From assembly GCF_003945595.2 (NCBI RefSeq), contig NW_024104292.1, forward strand, positions 186,001 through 250,000: a stretch of 64,000 bases of DNA, in the 5' to 3' direction. How positions within the stretch are numbered: the first letter of the stretch is position 1; each line of letters starts with the position of its first letter. The notes under the pieces were generated by a model that did no database searches, was not told the DNA's origin, and worked only from the letters and a program-made list of their open reading frames with translations. Positions 1-11,900 of the stretch are shown piece by piece. The translations under genes and the position numbers were made by a program. Source of the stretch: Pipra filicauda. Its lineage: Eukaryota; Chordata; Aves; Passeriformes; Pipridae.

Positions 1-318
1 ACAGAACATCATCCTCAATATGTAAGCTGGGGGGAGCTGGCTAGGAGGGGCCCATTGCTGCTGGGGACAGGCTGGGCATCAATCAAAAGGTGGTGAGCAA
101 TTGTACTGTGCACTGCATAGTTTTTCTCCTTGGGTTTTATTCTTCTCTTCCTTTTTGATAACTATTATCATTACATTTTACTTCATTTCAATTATTAAAC
201 TGCCCTTATTTATACCAATGGGTTTTACCTTTTCCCAGTTTTCCTCCCCATCCCACCACAGTGGAATGAGCAAGCAGCTGCATGGTACTTAGCTACTGGC
301 TGGGATTAAACTTCGACA
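1..318 (+). mobile_element. Avian ERV 5' LTR (left end outside window)
   Basis: The stretch has the layout of a bird endogenous-retrovirus LTR: a T-rich middle part, a TATTAAACTG-like block near 197, a segment on CCCCATCCCACC, then GGTACTTAGCTACTGGCTGGGATTAA and an end near GACA at 318. A primer-binding-site-like sequence follows at once, which makes this the 5' LTR of a plus-strand provirus. It lies antisense inside a CEP57 intron. A related end sequence recurs at about 2470-2513. The family (ERVL-like versus ERVK-like) is from memory and unconfirmed. Confidence 0.7.
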
Positions 319-326
319 CTCCTTTT

Positions 327-344
327 TGGCACCCAGTGTGGGGC
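327..344 (+). other. Degenerate retroviral primer binding site
   Basis: TGGCACCCAGTGTGGGGC directly follows the LTR end. It differs at three positions from the TGGCGCCCAACGTGGGGC type of tRNA-primer site remembered from vertebrate retroelements; at least two of the changes fit CpG decay. This orients the provirus on the plus strand. Confidence 0.6.
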
Positions 345-1084
345 ACAAGAGGTTGAGGTAATGACAGATCTGACCAGAGTGTGTGAAAACAGATTTTTTT
401 TTTTTTATAGACATTCATTGTATTGGCTTGATAGTGGCTGGTCACAATGCTGATTTATAGTACGATGGAACCCCTGCCGTGAAATTCCTCGCAAGGGGCG
501 GGGTGGTGTGTCCTCAGCACCGCCGTCCCTCCGCACTGCGGGAGCCTCCTACTGGGGAATTTTTGTAATTACACCTTTCACCTTTGCTCCTTGGAGAGCC
601 AACCTGCGGAGGAGATATCCTCCCACGCCTTCCGCTTCTTCTCCAGGATAATTACAACAGTGCTTGAGAACTCTAAATATCCTTAAGATGTTAAAACCAG
701 CACAGTCTTACTGCTAGGAAGCAGCATGGTGCTGAATGTGGTTCAGATCAGGGGAGGGTGTGTCTCTGGGAGCAGTGAGCTGAGTGGGACTGAGTTGCTG
801 TTTAAACCCCACAAACAGTAAGCTTCCTTTTGCACAAAAGACAGTATATGGAGAATACACACCATAGGGAACCCTGACTTTTAGTTGTGGGACCATAAGG
901 AGGACATGAGGAAGTGGCATGGAATAACTATCTCAATCATAGAGGCAGGGAAAAAACAAACAGCAACTTTCCTGAAGAATCCCCATTTGTGTTTAAGTCT
1001 CCAGTGGCCAGTTCCCCAGACAGAGTGGCAGGGCTGATCTTATTCCTGATCCTGTGAAAAGGAATTCTAATTTGTTTTTACAGA
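345..1084 (+). mobile_element. ERV leader and gag-region remnant, decayed
   Basis: This follows the primer site and holds no long open frame. A GC-rich block at 470-640 and the segment ending TTAAGATG near 690 resemble the internal leader of avian ERVs as I remember it. The distance from here to the protease/pol remnant is far shorter than a whole gag gene, so most of gag is deleted. No coding function is expected. Confidence 0.5.
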
Positions 1085-1544
1085 AATGGAGAATCCTAGG
1101 ACCGATATTAGAGAAGCCTTGTCTCCAGCCAGTGCAGGAGAGGGACAAACGGCTTTACTGGACTGTGTGGATCAGATGGCCTGGCACATCAGCCCCATGG
1201 GAGTACTAGTAGACCCTGGTCCACAGTGCATCTAATGCCATCAAGCTGTACAGGGGCAGAACCCATTTGTATTTCTGGAGTGACAGGGGGATCCCAACAG
1301 CTGACAGTCTTGGAGGCTGAAATCAGCCAGAGTGATTGGCAAAAGCACCCCAGTGCAACTGGCCCAGAGGCTCTGTGCACCCTTGGAACAGACCGTCTCA
1401 GAAGGGGGCATTTTAAGGACCCAAAAGGCTACTGGTGGGCTTTCAGTATAGCTGCCTTGGAGACAAAGGAAATGAAGCAGCTCTCTACCCTGCCCGGTCT
1501 CTCAGGAGTACCCTTCTGTTGAGGAAGGTCAAAGAACAACAGGT
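1085..1544 (+). pseudogene. ERV protease to reverse-transcriptase junction remnant
   Basis: One plus-strand frame reads about 98 codons (1226-1522) resembling the region between retroviral protease and the start of reverse transcriptase in avian ERVs. It includes a Gly-Val-Thr-Gly-Gly stretch and an Ala-Leu-Glu-Thr-Lys-Glu stretch. A stop falls at about 1520, and the family-like sequence resumes in another frame (codons for V-K-E-Q-Q-V at 1528-1545), so a frameshift is present. Upstream there are stops and no start. A CR1 insertion then breaks the remnant. It is non-functional. Confidence 0.6.
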
Positions 1545-2200
1545 AATAGAATGATTTGGGTTGGAAGGGACCTTAAAAGATCACCTAGTTCCAAACCCCC
1601 TACCACAGGCAGAGACACTTTCCACTAGACTAAGTTGCTCAGAGCCCCATTAAGCCTGACCTTGAATATTTCCAGGAATGGGGCACCCACATCTTCTCTG
1701 GACAACCTGTTCTAGTGCCTCATCATCCTCACAGTAAAGAATTTCTTCCTAATATCTAACCTAAACCTGCTCTCTTTCAGTTTGAAGCCATTACACCCTC
1801 ATCATTGTAAAAAGTCCCTCTCTAGCTCTCTTATAGCCTCCTTTGAGCACTAAAAGGCCACAATGAGGTCTCCCTGGAGCCTTCTTTTCTCCAAGCTGAA
1901 CAACCCCAGCTCTTTCAGTCTGTCTTCACAGGAGAGGTGCTCCAGCTCTCTGATCATCTTTGTAGTCTCCTCTGGACCTACTCAAACAGAGTGCCAGAGC
2001 TGGACACAGCACTCCAGGTGAGGTCTCACCAGTGCAGGGTAGAGGGGCAAAATTCACTCCCTCAACCTGCTGGCCATGCTGCTTTTGATGTAGCCCAGGA
2101 TAGGGTTAGCTTTCTGGGCTGCAAATGCACACTGCCAGCTCATGTCCACCCTCTCATCCACCACAACCTCCAAGTGACTTCAGCATGCAGCTATCCATAC
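1545..2200 (-). mobile_element. CR1 LINE 3' fragment inserted in the ERV
   Basis: The fragment starts with AGAATGATTTGGGTTGGAAG, the reverse complement of a CR1 3' end. It continues with the usual CR1 blocks, including CCAGGAATGGGGCACCCAC, the CTTCTTTTCTCCAAGCTGAAC segment and CTGGACACAGCACTCCAGG. The element reads on the minus strand and is 5'-truncated near 2200. It sits directly after the ERV pol codons ending at 1545, so it is younger than the ERV. The right limit is approximate. Confidence 0.85.
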
Positions 2201-2259
2201 ACTACCTTTTCCTGCCCCGAAAGACTTCTGACAGATGAGTCCAAAGTCATGGACTAAAT

Positions 2260-2513
2260 GAACTTGATAGACTAGTACAGGAATGGTCCGCAGACTGTGG
2301 GGATGATATGTGTGTGTGCACGCATCAAAAGACTGAAAAGGTGATGGTGGTTAACTTGGATGTATTGGAGAGTGTGTAGCTTGGGCAGGACATAAATGAT
2401 ACAGTATAAGGGTGTATAGTGCCCATCCCAACAGGGTGGAGGGGATGGGGGTGTGGGGAGGGGAGAGTAAGTGGCTGTGTGGTACTTAGCTGCTGTCTGG
2501 GTTTAAACCACAA
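2260..2513 (+). mobile_element. ERV 3' LTR relic
   Basis: ERV-like sequence resumes after the CR1. A block with GATGATATGTGTGTGTGC and CAGGACATAAATGATACAGT leads to GTGGTACTTAGCTGCTGTCT and TTTAAACCACA, matching the end of the 5' LTR at about 265-318. It therefore looks like the 3' LTR of the same provirus. The LTR start inside this interval is not sharp. Confidence 0.55.
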
Positions 2514-2745
2514 TAATCCACTACATCAGGGCTGCTGCCACACTTCACTGACTCTTCTGAATTCAATATTGCTGCATATAAACACAGGCATGGTGTCCAG
2601 ATTGTTTAGCAGAATCTCTCTCTAACTGCAAGAAGAAATGACAGCCTCTGTAGCCAGCAGAACAAAGATTTCCTAAACTAACACCTTTCTCCAGCAAAAT
2701 ATAAAACATATTCATAATCTGCAGTGGAGAATATATCAAACTCAC

Positions 2746-2990
2746 AAACTCATCTGTCCAAATTCATCTTGTAAAGTCAGCAACACTTCTGAGAGCTCTT
2801 CCTGAGATGAAGACGATTCCATTGGCAGGGATGGCCTTCTGCTTTTGCTGGCAGGACAAGCAGTGCTGATGGGTTTTGCCAGTGGAGTATCATTTACCAC
2901 ATGTCTGTTACACAAAGCTTTTGTATGTTGTTTCATCAGGTGTAGCACGTGTTGCACATTGGCAGCAACTGAATGACTGGGACTGGTAGA
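2746..2990 (-). CDS. CEP57: CEP57 coding exon 9
   Basis: Acceptor TTCCAG|TCTACC and donor AGTTT|GTGAGT; 245 nt. It encodes [20 protein letters not shown] and, after a variable serine-rich part, [18 protein letters not shown]. This is the first part of the microtubule-binding domain. The exon ends two bases into the codon for the conserved Phe that precedes DHQQLAKLIQE in human. That following exon was not found between 1 and 2745. Confidence 0.95.
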
Positions 2991-5900
2991 CTGGAAGGAA
3001 AAGTGAAAGAGACTTCTTTTAAATGGCACTGATAATGATAATTGATAACAGCGAAGAATATTGAAAAACAGTAACACTTTTGTTTTACTGCCAAGAATGT
3101 ATTTTTTGTTTGAATTAACATTTGTTTGAATTAATAAGCACTAACAAGGACAGCTTGTCAAGCAGCATAATGCAGACCTGTTTTTGGAAATGCCAGCTCA
3201 GCAAGTTATCAATATCCAACAAGTATTTTGAAGACTAACTGAACAAAAGCATCAAAGAAAATTAAATTATGTGACCACTGGGTGTCAGGAGTGCACCAAT
3301 CAAAGTCACTTAAGGAGCTGCAGCTACTGAGCATTAAGCTTATCAGCTCACCTTCCCAGCCACAAAGGGTACATCACCCAGACACAGTCTGTAATGGGGC
3401 TGCACAGTGGAACGGCTTCCAATAGGGCATTTCTGGAAAGGAAGAAGAGAAATATTTAGCAAAGATTAGACTACAGCAAACCCATTTTCCCTTTACTATG
3501 TAATAAAGGAAGAAACCTGCTTCTTGATCACATGCACACATCCTTACTTAAGTCCTCAGTAACTGCCTTTCTCTTCTCCCCATCTTACCTTCTCTGTCTG
3601 CTTAGCTTTTTTCCTGGGTTGTTTTGCTTTTGGAGAAAGCAATGGTGATGCTGCTTGAATCAGTAGTCTGTTGGTTTCCAGGCCTGTCTGAAGCTTTAAT
3701 TGAGGGAATAAGAGGAGTTACTGAAATTATATTAATAAATAATCAGAGAGAGAATAAGCAGAGAATTGCAAATCAAGAGTTTTTAAAATACAGGCTCTCT
3801 GAAAGCAAGGGCTGTAAATTTTTAGGATACCTTTTCTTTCCAAGGTCCATTTAAACATTAAATACTTCCTCTGGTAGCACTACTCATCAGTAATCCTAGT
3901 AAATTAGAGAATTAGCCTTACTGCATTAGCCCCACACAGGCAAGTGCCAAAACATCGGCTGTGCTTTATACTTGACAAAGTAGTAGGGAAATCCAAGCCA
4001 CCCAACCCTGCTCAATTGATCCCATGGCATATAGTTAACAGGCAACTACTTCTGTTTTATTGACAGAACTCCAAACAAACACAATAAACACCCAACCACC
4101 AAACCATCTTTTGAAAGAGTTAAGTTTAGAACTCTCTGTTGACAGTGAATCCTTTATGCTTTGCTGTTGGCTTGATTAACAGCATGTTGCCAACACATGG
4201 CATGGCTTTACAAATCATGTCATAACCAATCTCATCTAGAAGCATTCACAGCACAGTTTTCCATGATGAATTTGAGATACCCCTTTCCCCATCACAGCAA
4301 ACTCATGGCAAAGGTTAGAGCCTAACACATTACCTCCATAATTCTTCAGCAAACAATAAGCATTTAACAAACACTGCACATCCAGGTTAGGAGAAGACCA
4401 GCATCCTTATGGGCTCATAACCAAGAGTGCATCATCTCTTTTTTGCCTTCTTCTATTTTAATTACAATTATGAACAGGGAGCACACTTGTTGACCTTGAT
4501 CTACTTAGAGATCCTCATGCACGCTCAATTCTTAATTAGTCTGAATTTTTACTCCTCTTTTCCAACTAACTTATTTAGTGGAGAAATCAAAGCTTCAGTG
4601 CACAGGTGCTGTTAGAAAAAGCTCAGAGAACTTCAGAACATTTGGTACCCCAAACAGGAGGAAAAAGAAATAAGGGAAAAAAAAAAGACTAAACCCAGGA
4701 TTTCATTATTCTTTGATGCACATGGGAAGCACTTTCAGTAAGCTTAGCTGAAAATCTGATAAAAAGGAAGAGCTAATTACAGTGCATAGCAGTGCAAAAG
4801 AAATTTCCTGTTGGTTACCTCAGCTGCTTTTTCCTGAACAAGCTTCCTTGCATGTTCTTCCTCCCAAAGCTTCTGTTCCAGCTCTTTCATTTTTTTCTAG
4901 TCAAAGTTGAATAAAAATAATAGCATTACTAATGAAACCATTTTTTCATCTTGAAGTCTACAATACTAAGAGCTTGAGCAAAACTATGAGTTCAGCTTAT
5001 GACTTAGAGGTAAGTGAAACAAAGGTAATTTAGCATTAGAACAATTGCTGATGCTTTGTCTGTATAGGCATAAATACAGCAGTCAAAAATCTTATGCTTA
5101 AAACTTGATTTTTCTATTGTTACTTCCATAATTGATATCTGAATTTAAGTCACAGCTGACAGCAATACACAAAGCTATCTTCCTCTCCAGCTGTAAAAAC
5201 ACTCTAGAAAGTAAGTTGCTTTGTGTACATTATCCTCCAAGATTCTGCACTACAAAAGAGCTAACAAAGACATATCATGTGTCATCCTAAGGCGAGAGAA
5301 GACATGCTTCACTTAGATCACTAATGGTATTTTTGCTAAAATCTGTAACTTACAGTCTTACAAGAAAAGAATTTTTGAACATCTAGCCACCATCCTAATA
5401 AAGAAGAGGGAGGAAAGTTTGTATGATGCCTTTAAACAAAACTGAAGTAATTTCATGTTTTCATTGCAAAAGCATGTAAGAACTCTTCTGAAACCCCTTT
5501 TCAAAGAAAAGGTTTAAGGGCAAAACCACACATTTCTTTGTAAACCCTCCAACAAGATGAAAACCTTGTTTAAATTTCAGGATACACTGAAATTCCCAAT
5601 GTGAAAGTTATCAAATAGCTGACTTTATACAGTAGAGAGAAAAAATAATCCTGAGCTCCAGTACACAAAACAACTTCCCCTCTCTCCCCACAAAGACTGA
5701 TAACTCAAAGCCACTAATGAAACTTAAGGCAGAAAAGCATGAAATACAGAGCAACAGCTGTATTTGTACACTTCTGTTTATAAATGCACTACACTGAACA
5801 ATAATTTCAGTTCTTCTTAAGCATTAACTGCAAGAATAATGTAACAAGCTGTTATACAAAGGTGTTAAAAGGCAAAAGCCTGGACAAACGTTCAGGACAA

Positions 5901-8900
5901 AGGCACTATATAAAGGAATCAACTTTTCCTGTTGAATACAAGAACCCTCCTGATGATTGTTTTTTCCATTCAAAACAGATGTACTCCAGGTAATCTGTTT
6001 TCTGACCTTGTGCCCACTTACTGGCATAGCTCTTGATTTCCTCGTGTTCAGTCTATAAGGATCTTTTATTAACCTGTGAAGTCTTGACAGAATTTTCAGT
6101 ATGAAAAATATTCTGTTTAAAGTGAAGATCGTCATGAAGCTGGGCCAAGGCTTTTATTCTGAAATGAATAAGTATTCCCTCAGCTAGCTGTCCAGCTGCA
6201 CAGCAAGTGTATATCTTACTGTATCATCCGTGATAGACCCTATTAGAAATTATATACTCAAGTTAGATTCCTAAAATAATTTTGTTTTCTTGTTTATAGA
6301 AGAAGTATTGCACAGATCACTCAACTATCTTCAATAAAGAGAGGCCACAGAGGCAAGCAAACAGACCCTCCCTGCTAGTACTGCCCATCATCTAAGATGG
6401 CACTACAAAGCAAGCTGGCTGCCTAAACAGTCTGCTTGATCACCAGTAGCCACTGCAAAGAATTTAAATGAAAAACATAGAAACAAAGTATTTCAATTTC
6501 TCTTAGAAAACGGGCAAAAATAGATATTAAGTCTCATGCAATCACCTCACTCAGAGAATCACAGAATCATAGGATGGTTTGGTTTTAAAGGGATCCTTAA
6601 AGGTCACTTAAGCCCAAGCCCCCTGCCATGGGCAGGAACACCTTCCACTAGACCATGTTTCTCAGAGCCCTGTCCAACCTGATTTTGAATATTTCCAGGA
6701 ATGGGGGCATCTACAACCTCTCTGGACAACCTGTTCCAGCATTTTGCCACCCTCATTGTAAAACATTTCTTCCTTGTATTTAGTCTAAGTCTATCCTCTT
6801 CCAGTTTAAAACTATTGCCCCTTGTCCTACTGCTACAGGCCCTGCTAAAACATCTGTCCCCATTTTTCTCATAAGCCCCTTTAAGAACTTTAAGTACTGA
6901 AAGGCCACAACAAGATCTCCCTGCAGCCTTCTTTTCTCCAGGCTAAACAACCCCAACCCTCTCAGCCTGTCTTCATAGGAGAGATGTTCCAGCCCTCTGA
7001 CCATTTTTGAGGCCTCCTCTGGACCTGATCCAAGAGGTCCATGTTTTTCCTGTTCTGGGGACCCCATAGCTGGATGCAGCACTCCAGGCAGAGTCTCACA
7101 AGGGCATAGTAGAGGGGGGACAATCACCTCCCTTGGCCTGTTGGCACACTGCTCCTGATGCAGCCCAGGATATGGTGGGCATTCTGGGCTGTGAGTGCAC
7201 ACTGTTGGCTCATGTCCAGTTTTTTATGCACAAGAGCCCACAAGTCCTTCTTGTCAGGGCTGTTCTCAATCCTTTTACTCTCCAGCCTGGGGGGAAGTTG
7301 CCCTGACCCACAAGTAGCACCTTGCACTTGGCCTCATTGACCCTCATGAGGTTCCTGTGGGCAGGCTTCCTGAGCTTGTCCAGGACCCTCTGGATGGCAT
7401 TCCATCCCTCAAAAAACTTCAACCAAAGACAGAAAGTTATGAGACCTCACAGACAAAGAACACCTAAATGTCATAAAATTGGCTGCTGGGATAAGCATCC
7501 AAATTAGTTCCACCAGAGAGGAAATGTCTCCAGACTAAAGACAGCTTTTACCTCTGTGCTTCGCTGCCTTGCAAATTAGCATCTGCTGGGCAGCTGAGCA
7601 GTCAGTGTCACCCAGCTGAAACAGGGAAGCTGCTGCTTCTCACCACCTGGCAATGAGAGGGCAGAGGAAAAGCTAGAGGTGTGGGTAGTGTACAGCCACA
7701 ACAGGATGTGAAGTTTCATCACTTCTGTTTGCAGAAATGGTGGGGGTTTATTAAGTTTCATTGTTAGCATTAAAATCAATTACTGTGAACCACAGTTGTT
7801 CAAAAAGCATCATCCACACATACATTCAAATTCTGGTCACTTGTCTACATACAAGACCAAAGCCCAAACTGCATTTTTAGGAAACAACCCTGTCCTTACT
7901 CCATTCTCAGACAGAGATATGTTCAGATCTTTTCAGCCAGCTATCCAGAGACTGCACTGCAGGACTACAGTTGCAATAAACATGCCTCGAAAGCATTTCT
8001 AGGGTAAGTACTCCTATTACAGGTACTTCACAGAAACAGGAATCTCAGCTTTTCCTTTTCCACAGGCAATATTAACATTAGCAAATTGCTTGAAGATAAT
8101 ACACTTATAGGGCCAGATAGTGGCTCTGCAGAGATGAAATGCTCTCAGTAAGACCAACCCACAACTTGTGCTCTGGCAGTGCCTGAAATCCGAGGCAGTT
8201 AAATCAGTGCTTGCTCATGAGCAGTCACCTCACCACTTTCCATCCATTTCAATGCACCATGTATGAAACAGTCTTTATTTCTTGCTTCAAATTCAACTTG
8301 AAAACAGTCCTGTGGTCCCATGGTCATAACTACAGATCAAAGATGAAACAGATGCAACTGTTCTGATCAGGGAGTACAGTCACTCCTTCAGGACTATAAG
8401 GTAACACCTAGCACACAGATGCTCACATAGGAACATATCCCATAACCAGAGACGCAGACAGACCTGTGAACCAGAAAATGGCTCATCATCACAAGGAAAA
8501 TGACCTTTAGTCATAGCTAGATCCATATCTTTTTCAGTTCCCAGAATTGCTTCAAAATTGTGTGAACACCTGATTCCACTAAAACAGATTTAACTGCAAC
8601 AGCTGCTAATTCATAAAGATAAAGAAGCAAAGACATCTAGCTAAATCCAGAAAAAAAAACAAATAAGGCTGAAATAATTTTCACTAGCCGCACACAAAAA
8701 GGCAAACAACCCAGCCTTACTAAACTTCAGTTGCTACCAGACAAAAACTTGGTAAAAGCCCTTCAGAGGGAATTCTAGTTGCTGAACCAGTTATTACAAC
8801 TTTGACCCTGGAGGAAACTACTGCTTCTTTCACTGAACAAGACCCAGAAGACACATTTCTTTGCACAAGTGTTTGGCCAAAGTCAACAATGGAGACACTT

Positions 8901-11900
8901 GTACTCCACAACTGCAGCTCACCACAATGGGGTGTCAGGATCTTAAACAGCTTATTACAGCTGCCTTGGCTCAGGGACTTCCAAGAATAGTTGTGATGTC
9001 TAAAGGTCCTGCAGCAAACCAAGTAGCTAAAGATTTACTACCAAACATCTCCTTACATACTCCTGGAGATATACCATCTACTTCAGCACCTGGTAAATGC
9101 TGGTATGCAGGGTGGCAAACCTGTGATTTTGACAGGACCCGGACCTACCATCCTCAATACCACCATCTAATCACGTACTATCTGGTCCTTTTGGGGGAGC
9201 AGGGAAGAAACTTGCAGGTGGAAGCCTCTCCCTGGTTAAGTTCTCTGTAGTTTCCAGGCTTGGGAGACCTGTGGTCTCTACAGCAGCAGAAAGAGGTAAG
9301 TGCACGGGACCTCAAAAGCCAAAAGCACAGTTTGCGTGGCAAAGTTTTGGTAGTGAGGAGCTACAGGGGTGGCTTCTGTGAGGAGCTGCTGGAAGCCTTT
9401 CCTCTGTCTGAAACCAAGACAGACCCACCACTGGCCAAAGGCTGAGCCCAACAGCAGGGGGCAGCACCTCTAGAATAAAAGAGGTAAGAAGCAGAAGAAA
9501 ACCTGCTGGGGAGCAGCAGCCAGAAGAGAGGACAGAGGATATGTGAAAGCAACGGCCCTGCAGACCCCAAAGTCAATGAATGAGACAGAGGAGATACTCC
9601 AGGTGCCAAAGCAGAGATTCTACTGCAGCCCATGGTGAGATTTGGTTTTATTTCTCATTATAAAATTACAAAAATTATAAAAATTCAAGAGTCAACCCAC
9701 CACAACAGCATATGACCAAACAGAATCATGTTGAACTCGTAAAAGCTACTGATTCAAAAGGAGTCCTGAAATGGCAGCCTGGTTCAAACCCACTGACAGC
9801 CATCCCGTGCTAGAGGCCCTGCAATGTCACACTCCAGAAACCTGCACGCAAAGTAACTAGCAATAATTGTGTTTCTTAAGAAAGAGGGCTAAAAGAAAAA
9901 AAAAAAACAAAACACACACACCAAATTCACACAAATCAAGTTAAATCTGGGTCATAACAGAAAGTAACTGCAAATCATTCAGTAGCAAGGCAACTCAGAA
10001 GTTGAGATCTTAGGAATGCCTGCAAAGTTACGTGCCTAGGCACCAACTAAGCACAAAAGAGGAACAGGAACAGATACTGTTAAGGCTTAACAAAACACCA
10101 ACTCTTGCAGTATACAGTGACCCAGAGCCCATCTAGCCATGTAGACTTTCAGCAATAACTTTAAATTTTTACAACACTTCAGCTTTAAAAAGAACTTTAG
10201 TCACTGTCTTTCTCTACAGCACAAAGTTTTGCTCAGCTCTTTAATTGACATATAGCTATCAAGTGCTGATTACAACAAACAAGACAAATCTGATATAGTA
10301 TCCAACACAAATGACAGACCTCTGCTATGGACTGCATCGTAGTAAGTCTCCTATACTCTTTTTCCAGCATATCCAGCTTTTCCAATTTAGACTGAACATG
10401 TGACTGATTAAGAAGCCGATCTCTCTCCAATGAACCCTTGAAGGGAGAATTGAAAAGGAAAACAATTTATAAGTACAATAATATAAGACCATCTATAGTA
10501 AGCCTTGTGTCTGGAGCACAAAGGAGGCCCATAAACAGTGCAAAGGAACTTCTACTTCCTCTGTGCAATTTTAGATGGTGCTACAATCAGGGAGAAAACT
10601 CCACTACTGCCCCACCAATGCTGGGGAACTGCATACTCAACCACAGTCTGATGAGAGAAGATTCTGCAGTCTCTCCTTCCTCCAAACCAAGGTTTGGTAA
10701 AAAAACAAAACCAAATTCATTATGCAGCTACTAGAGATAGCTTTCTTATATTTTTTTTTTTCCTTTAGCAAATATTTAACAGACAGAAGTAGAACAGCCA
10801 TAGAGACCAATGAACAGAGAATTCTAGGTGATCCATACACTTATAAAATTCAAGTTCATTTTAGATATAGGCCAAATCCTAGTCACTCATGGTGGGAAAC
10901 AAATTTTACTGCTATTTCTACATAATGAGTATTTCACCACTAGGTTATCAAAAGCAGTGCTAGCAAAGAATACCCCCAAAGATCTGAAGAGTGTGAACAC
11001 AAAAGGGAGTTTTTTTCCAGTGGTACATGGGTATAACACTGAGGGATAAGTATGAGCTATGGCAGTAAGCCAATCATACAGAAGCAAACAATTCTTATTA
11101 ATACCAGAGCCTGATACTGCCTTAGAAACAGGTGCACAAAGAAAATACCAGGGTAATGAGAAGACTAGGACATGTAAGTAGGGAAACTATCCACAACTTT
11201 ATAAGTATATAAAGGCCAGCTGAAATAGACATCCACACTTCAAAGTATGAATATTACAGAAACTATGAAAAATCATGACATAGTTAATGATTATGATTTA
11301 GCTCTGAGATAATTTTGAGAACACACCTGTTTCTCCAAGAGATGAGACTTCTCATTTTCTGCATGCTGGATCATTTTTCTCATGTAGTCCAGCTGTTTCT
11401 CTAGAAGACTGCACCGAGACTCTGCAGCTGCCAGCTGAGAAGCCAGTTCTGAAGATAACAGAAGGCAGAAAACTGAAATCATGTACTGTTTGGTTCTGGG
11501 ATTTTTTTCTGTTTTCAAGACAGTTCCAAAACAAACAAGAAAAGGACCATCTCAACAAACTCACATATTATGCCTAATTAACTTCCGTATGCACATAAAT
11601 CCTTAAAACAAAGTATGTTTTTAAATTATTTTTTATAACTCCACGTGTCATTGCAAATTAAGAGATGCTGAAAGTAAACTGAAATTACTTCACGTATCAA
11701 TAGAAATAAGGTTTCATCCACATCAGTGTTCTGTAGTATCTATACAAAGTTTTGCAAACAACCTTGATTTTTCTTTGACACTTCAGTCTTGTCATGCTCT
11801 TTATGTTCCATTTGTTCACTCAGTACTTTTTTATAGTCTGCTGTTTCCCTGCTGAGGTGTTTTACATTCTCCTCCGCCTGAAACCTTTCCAACTCCAGCC

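Larger units (their letters stand above)
4897..10319 (-). other. CEP57 intron 5
   Basis: 5.4-kb intron, the largest in the visible part of the gene. It contains a CR1 fragment (6553-7412), a coding-like patch (8760-9250) and an ERV-related fragment (9255-9640). The remainder is unremarkable AT-rich sequence. Confidence 0.8.

Noticed and set aside
1..2745. Search for the remaining CEP57 exons (DHQQLAKLIQE and downstream)
   Set aside because: Nothing in the reverse complement matches; the interval is filled by ERV and CR1, so the last exons lie beyond the window.
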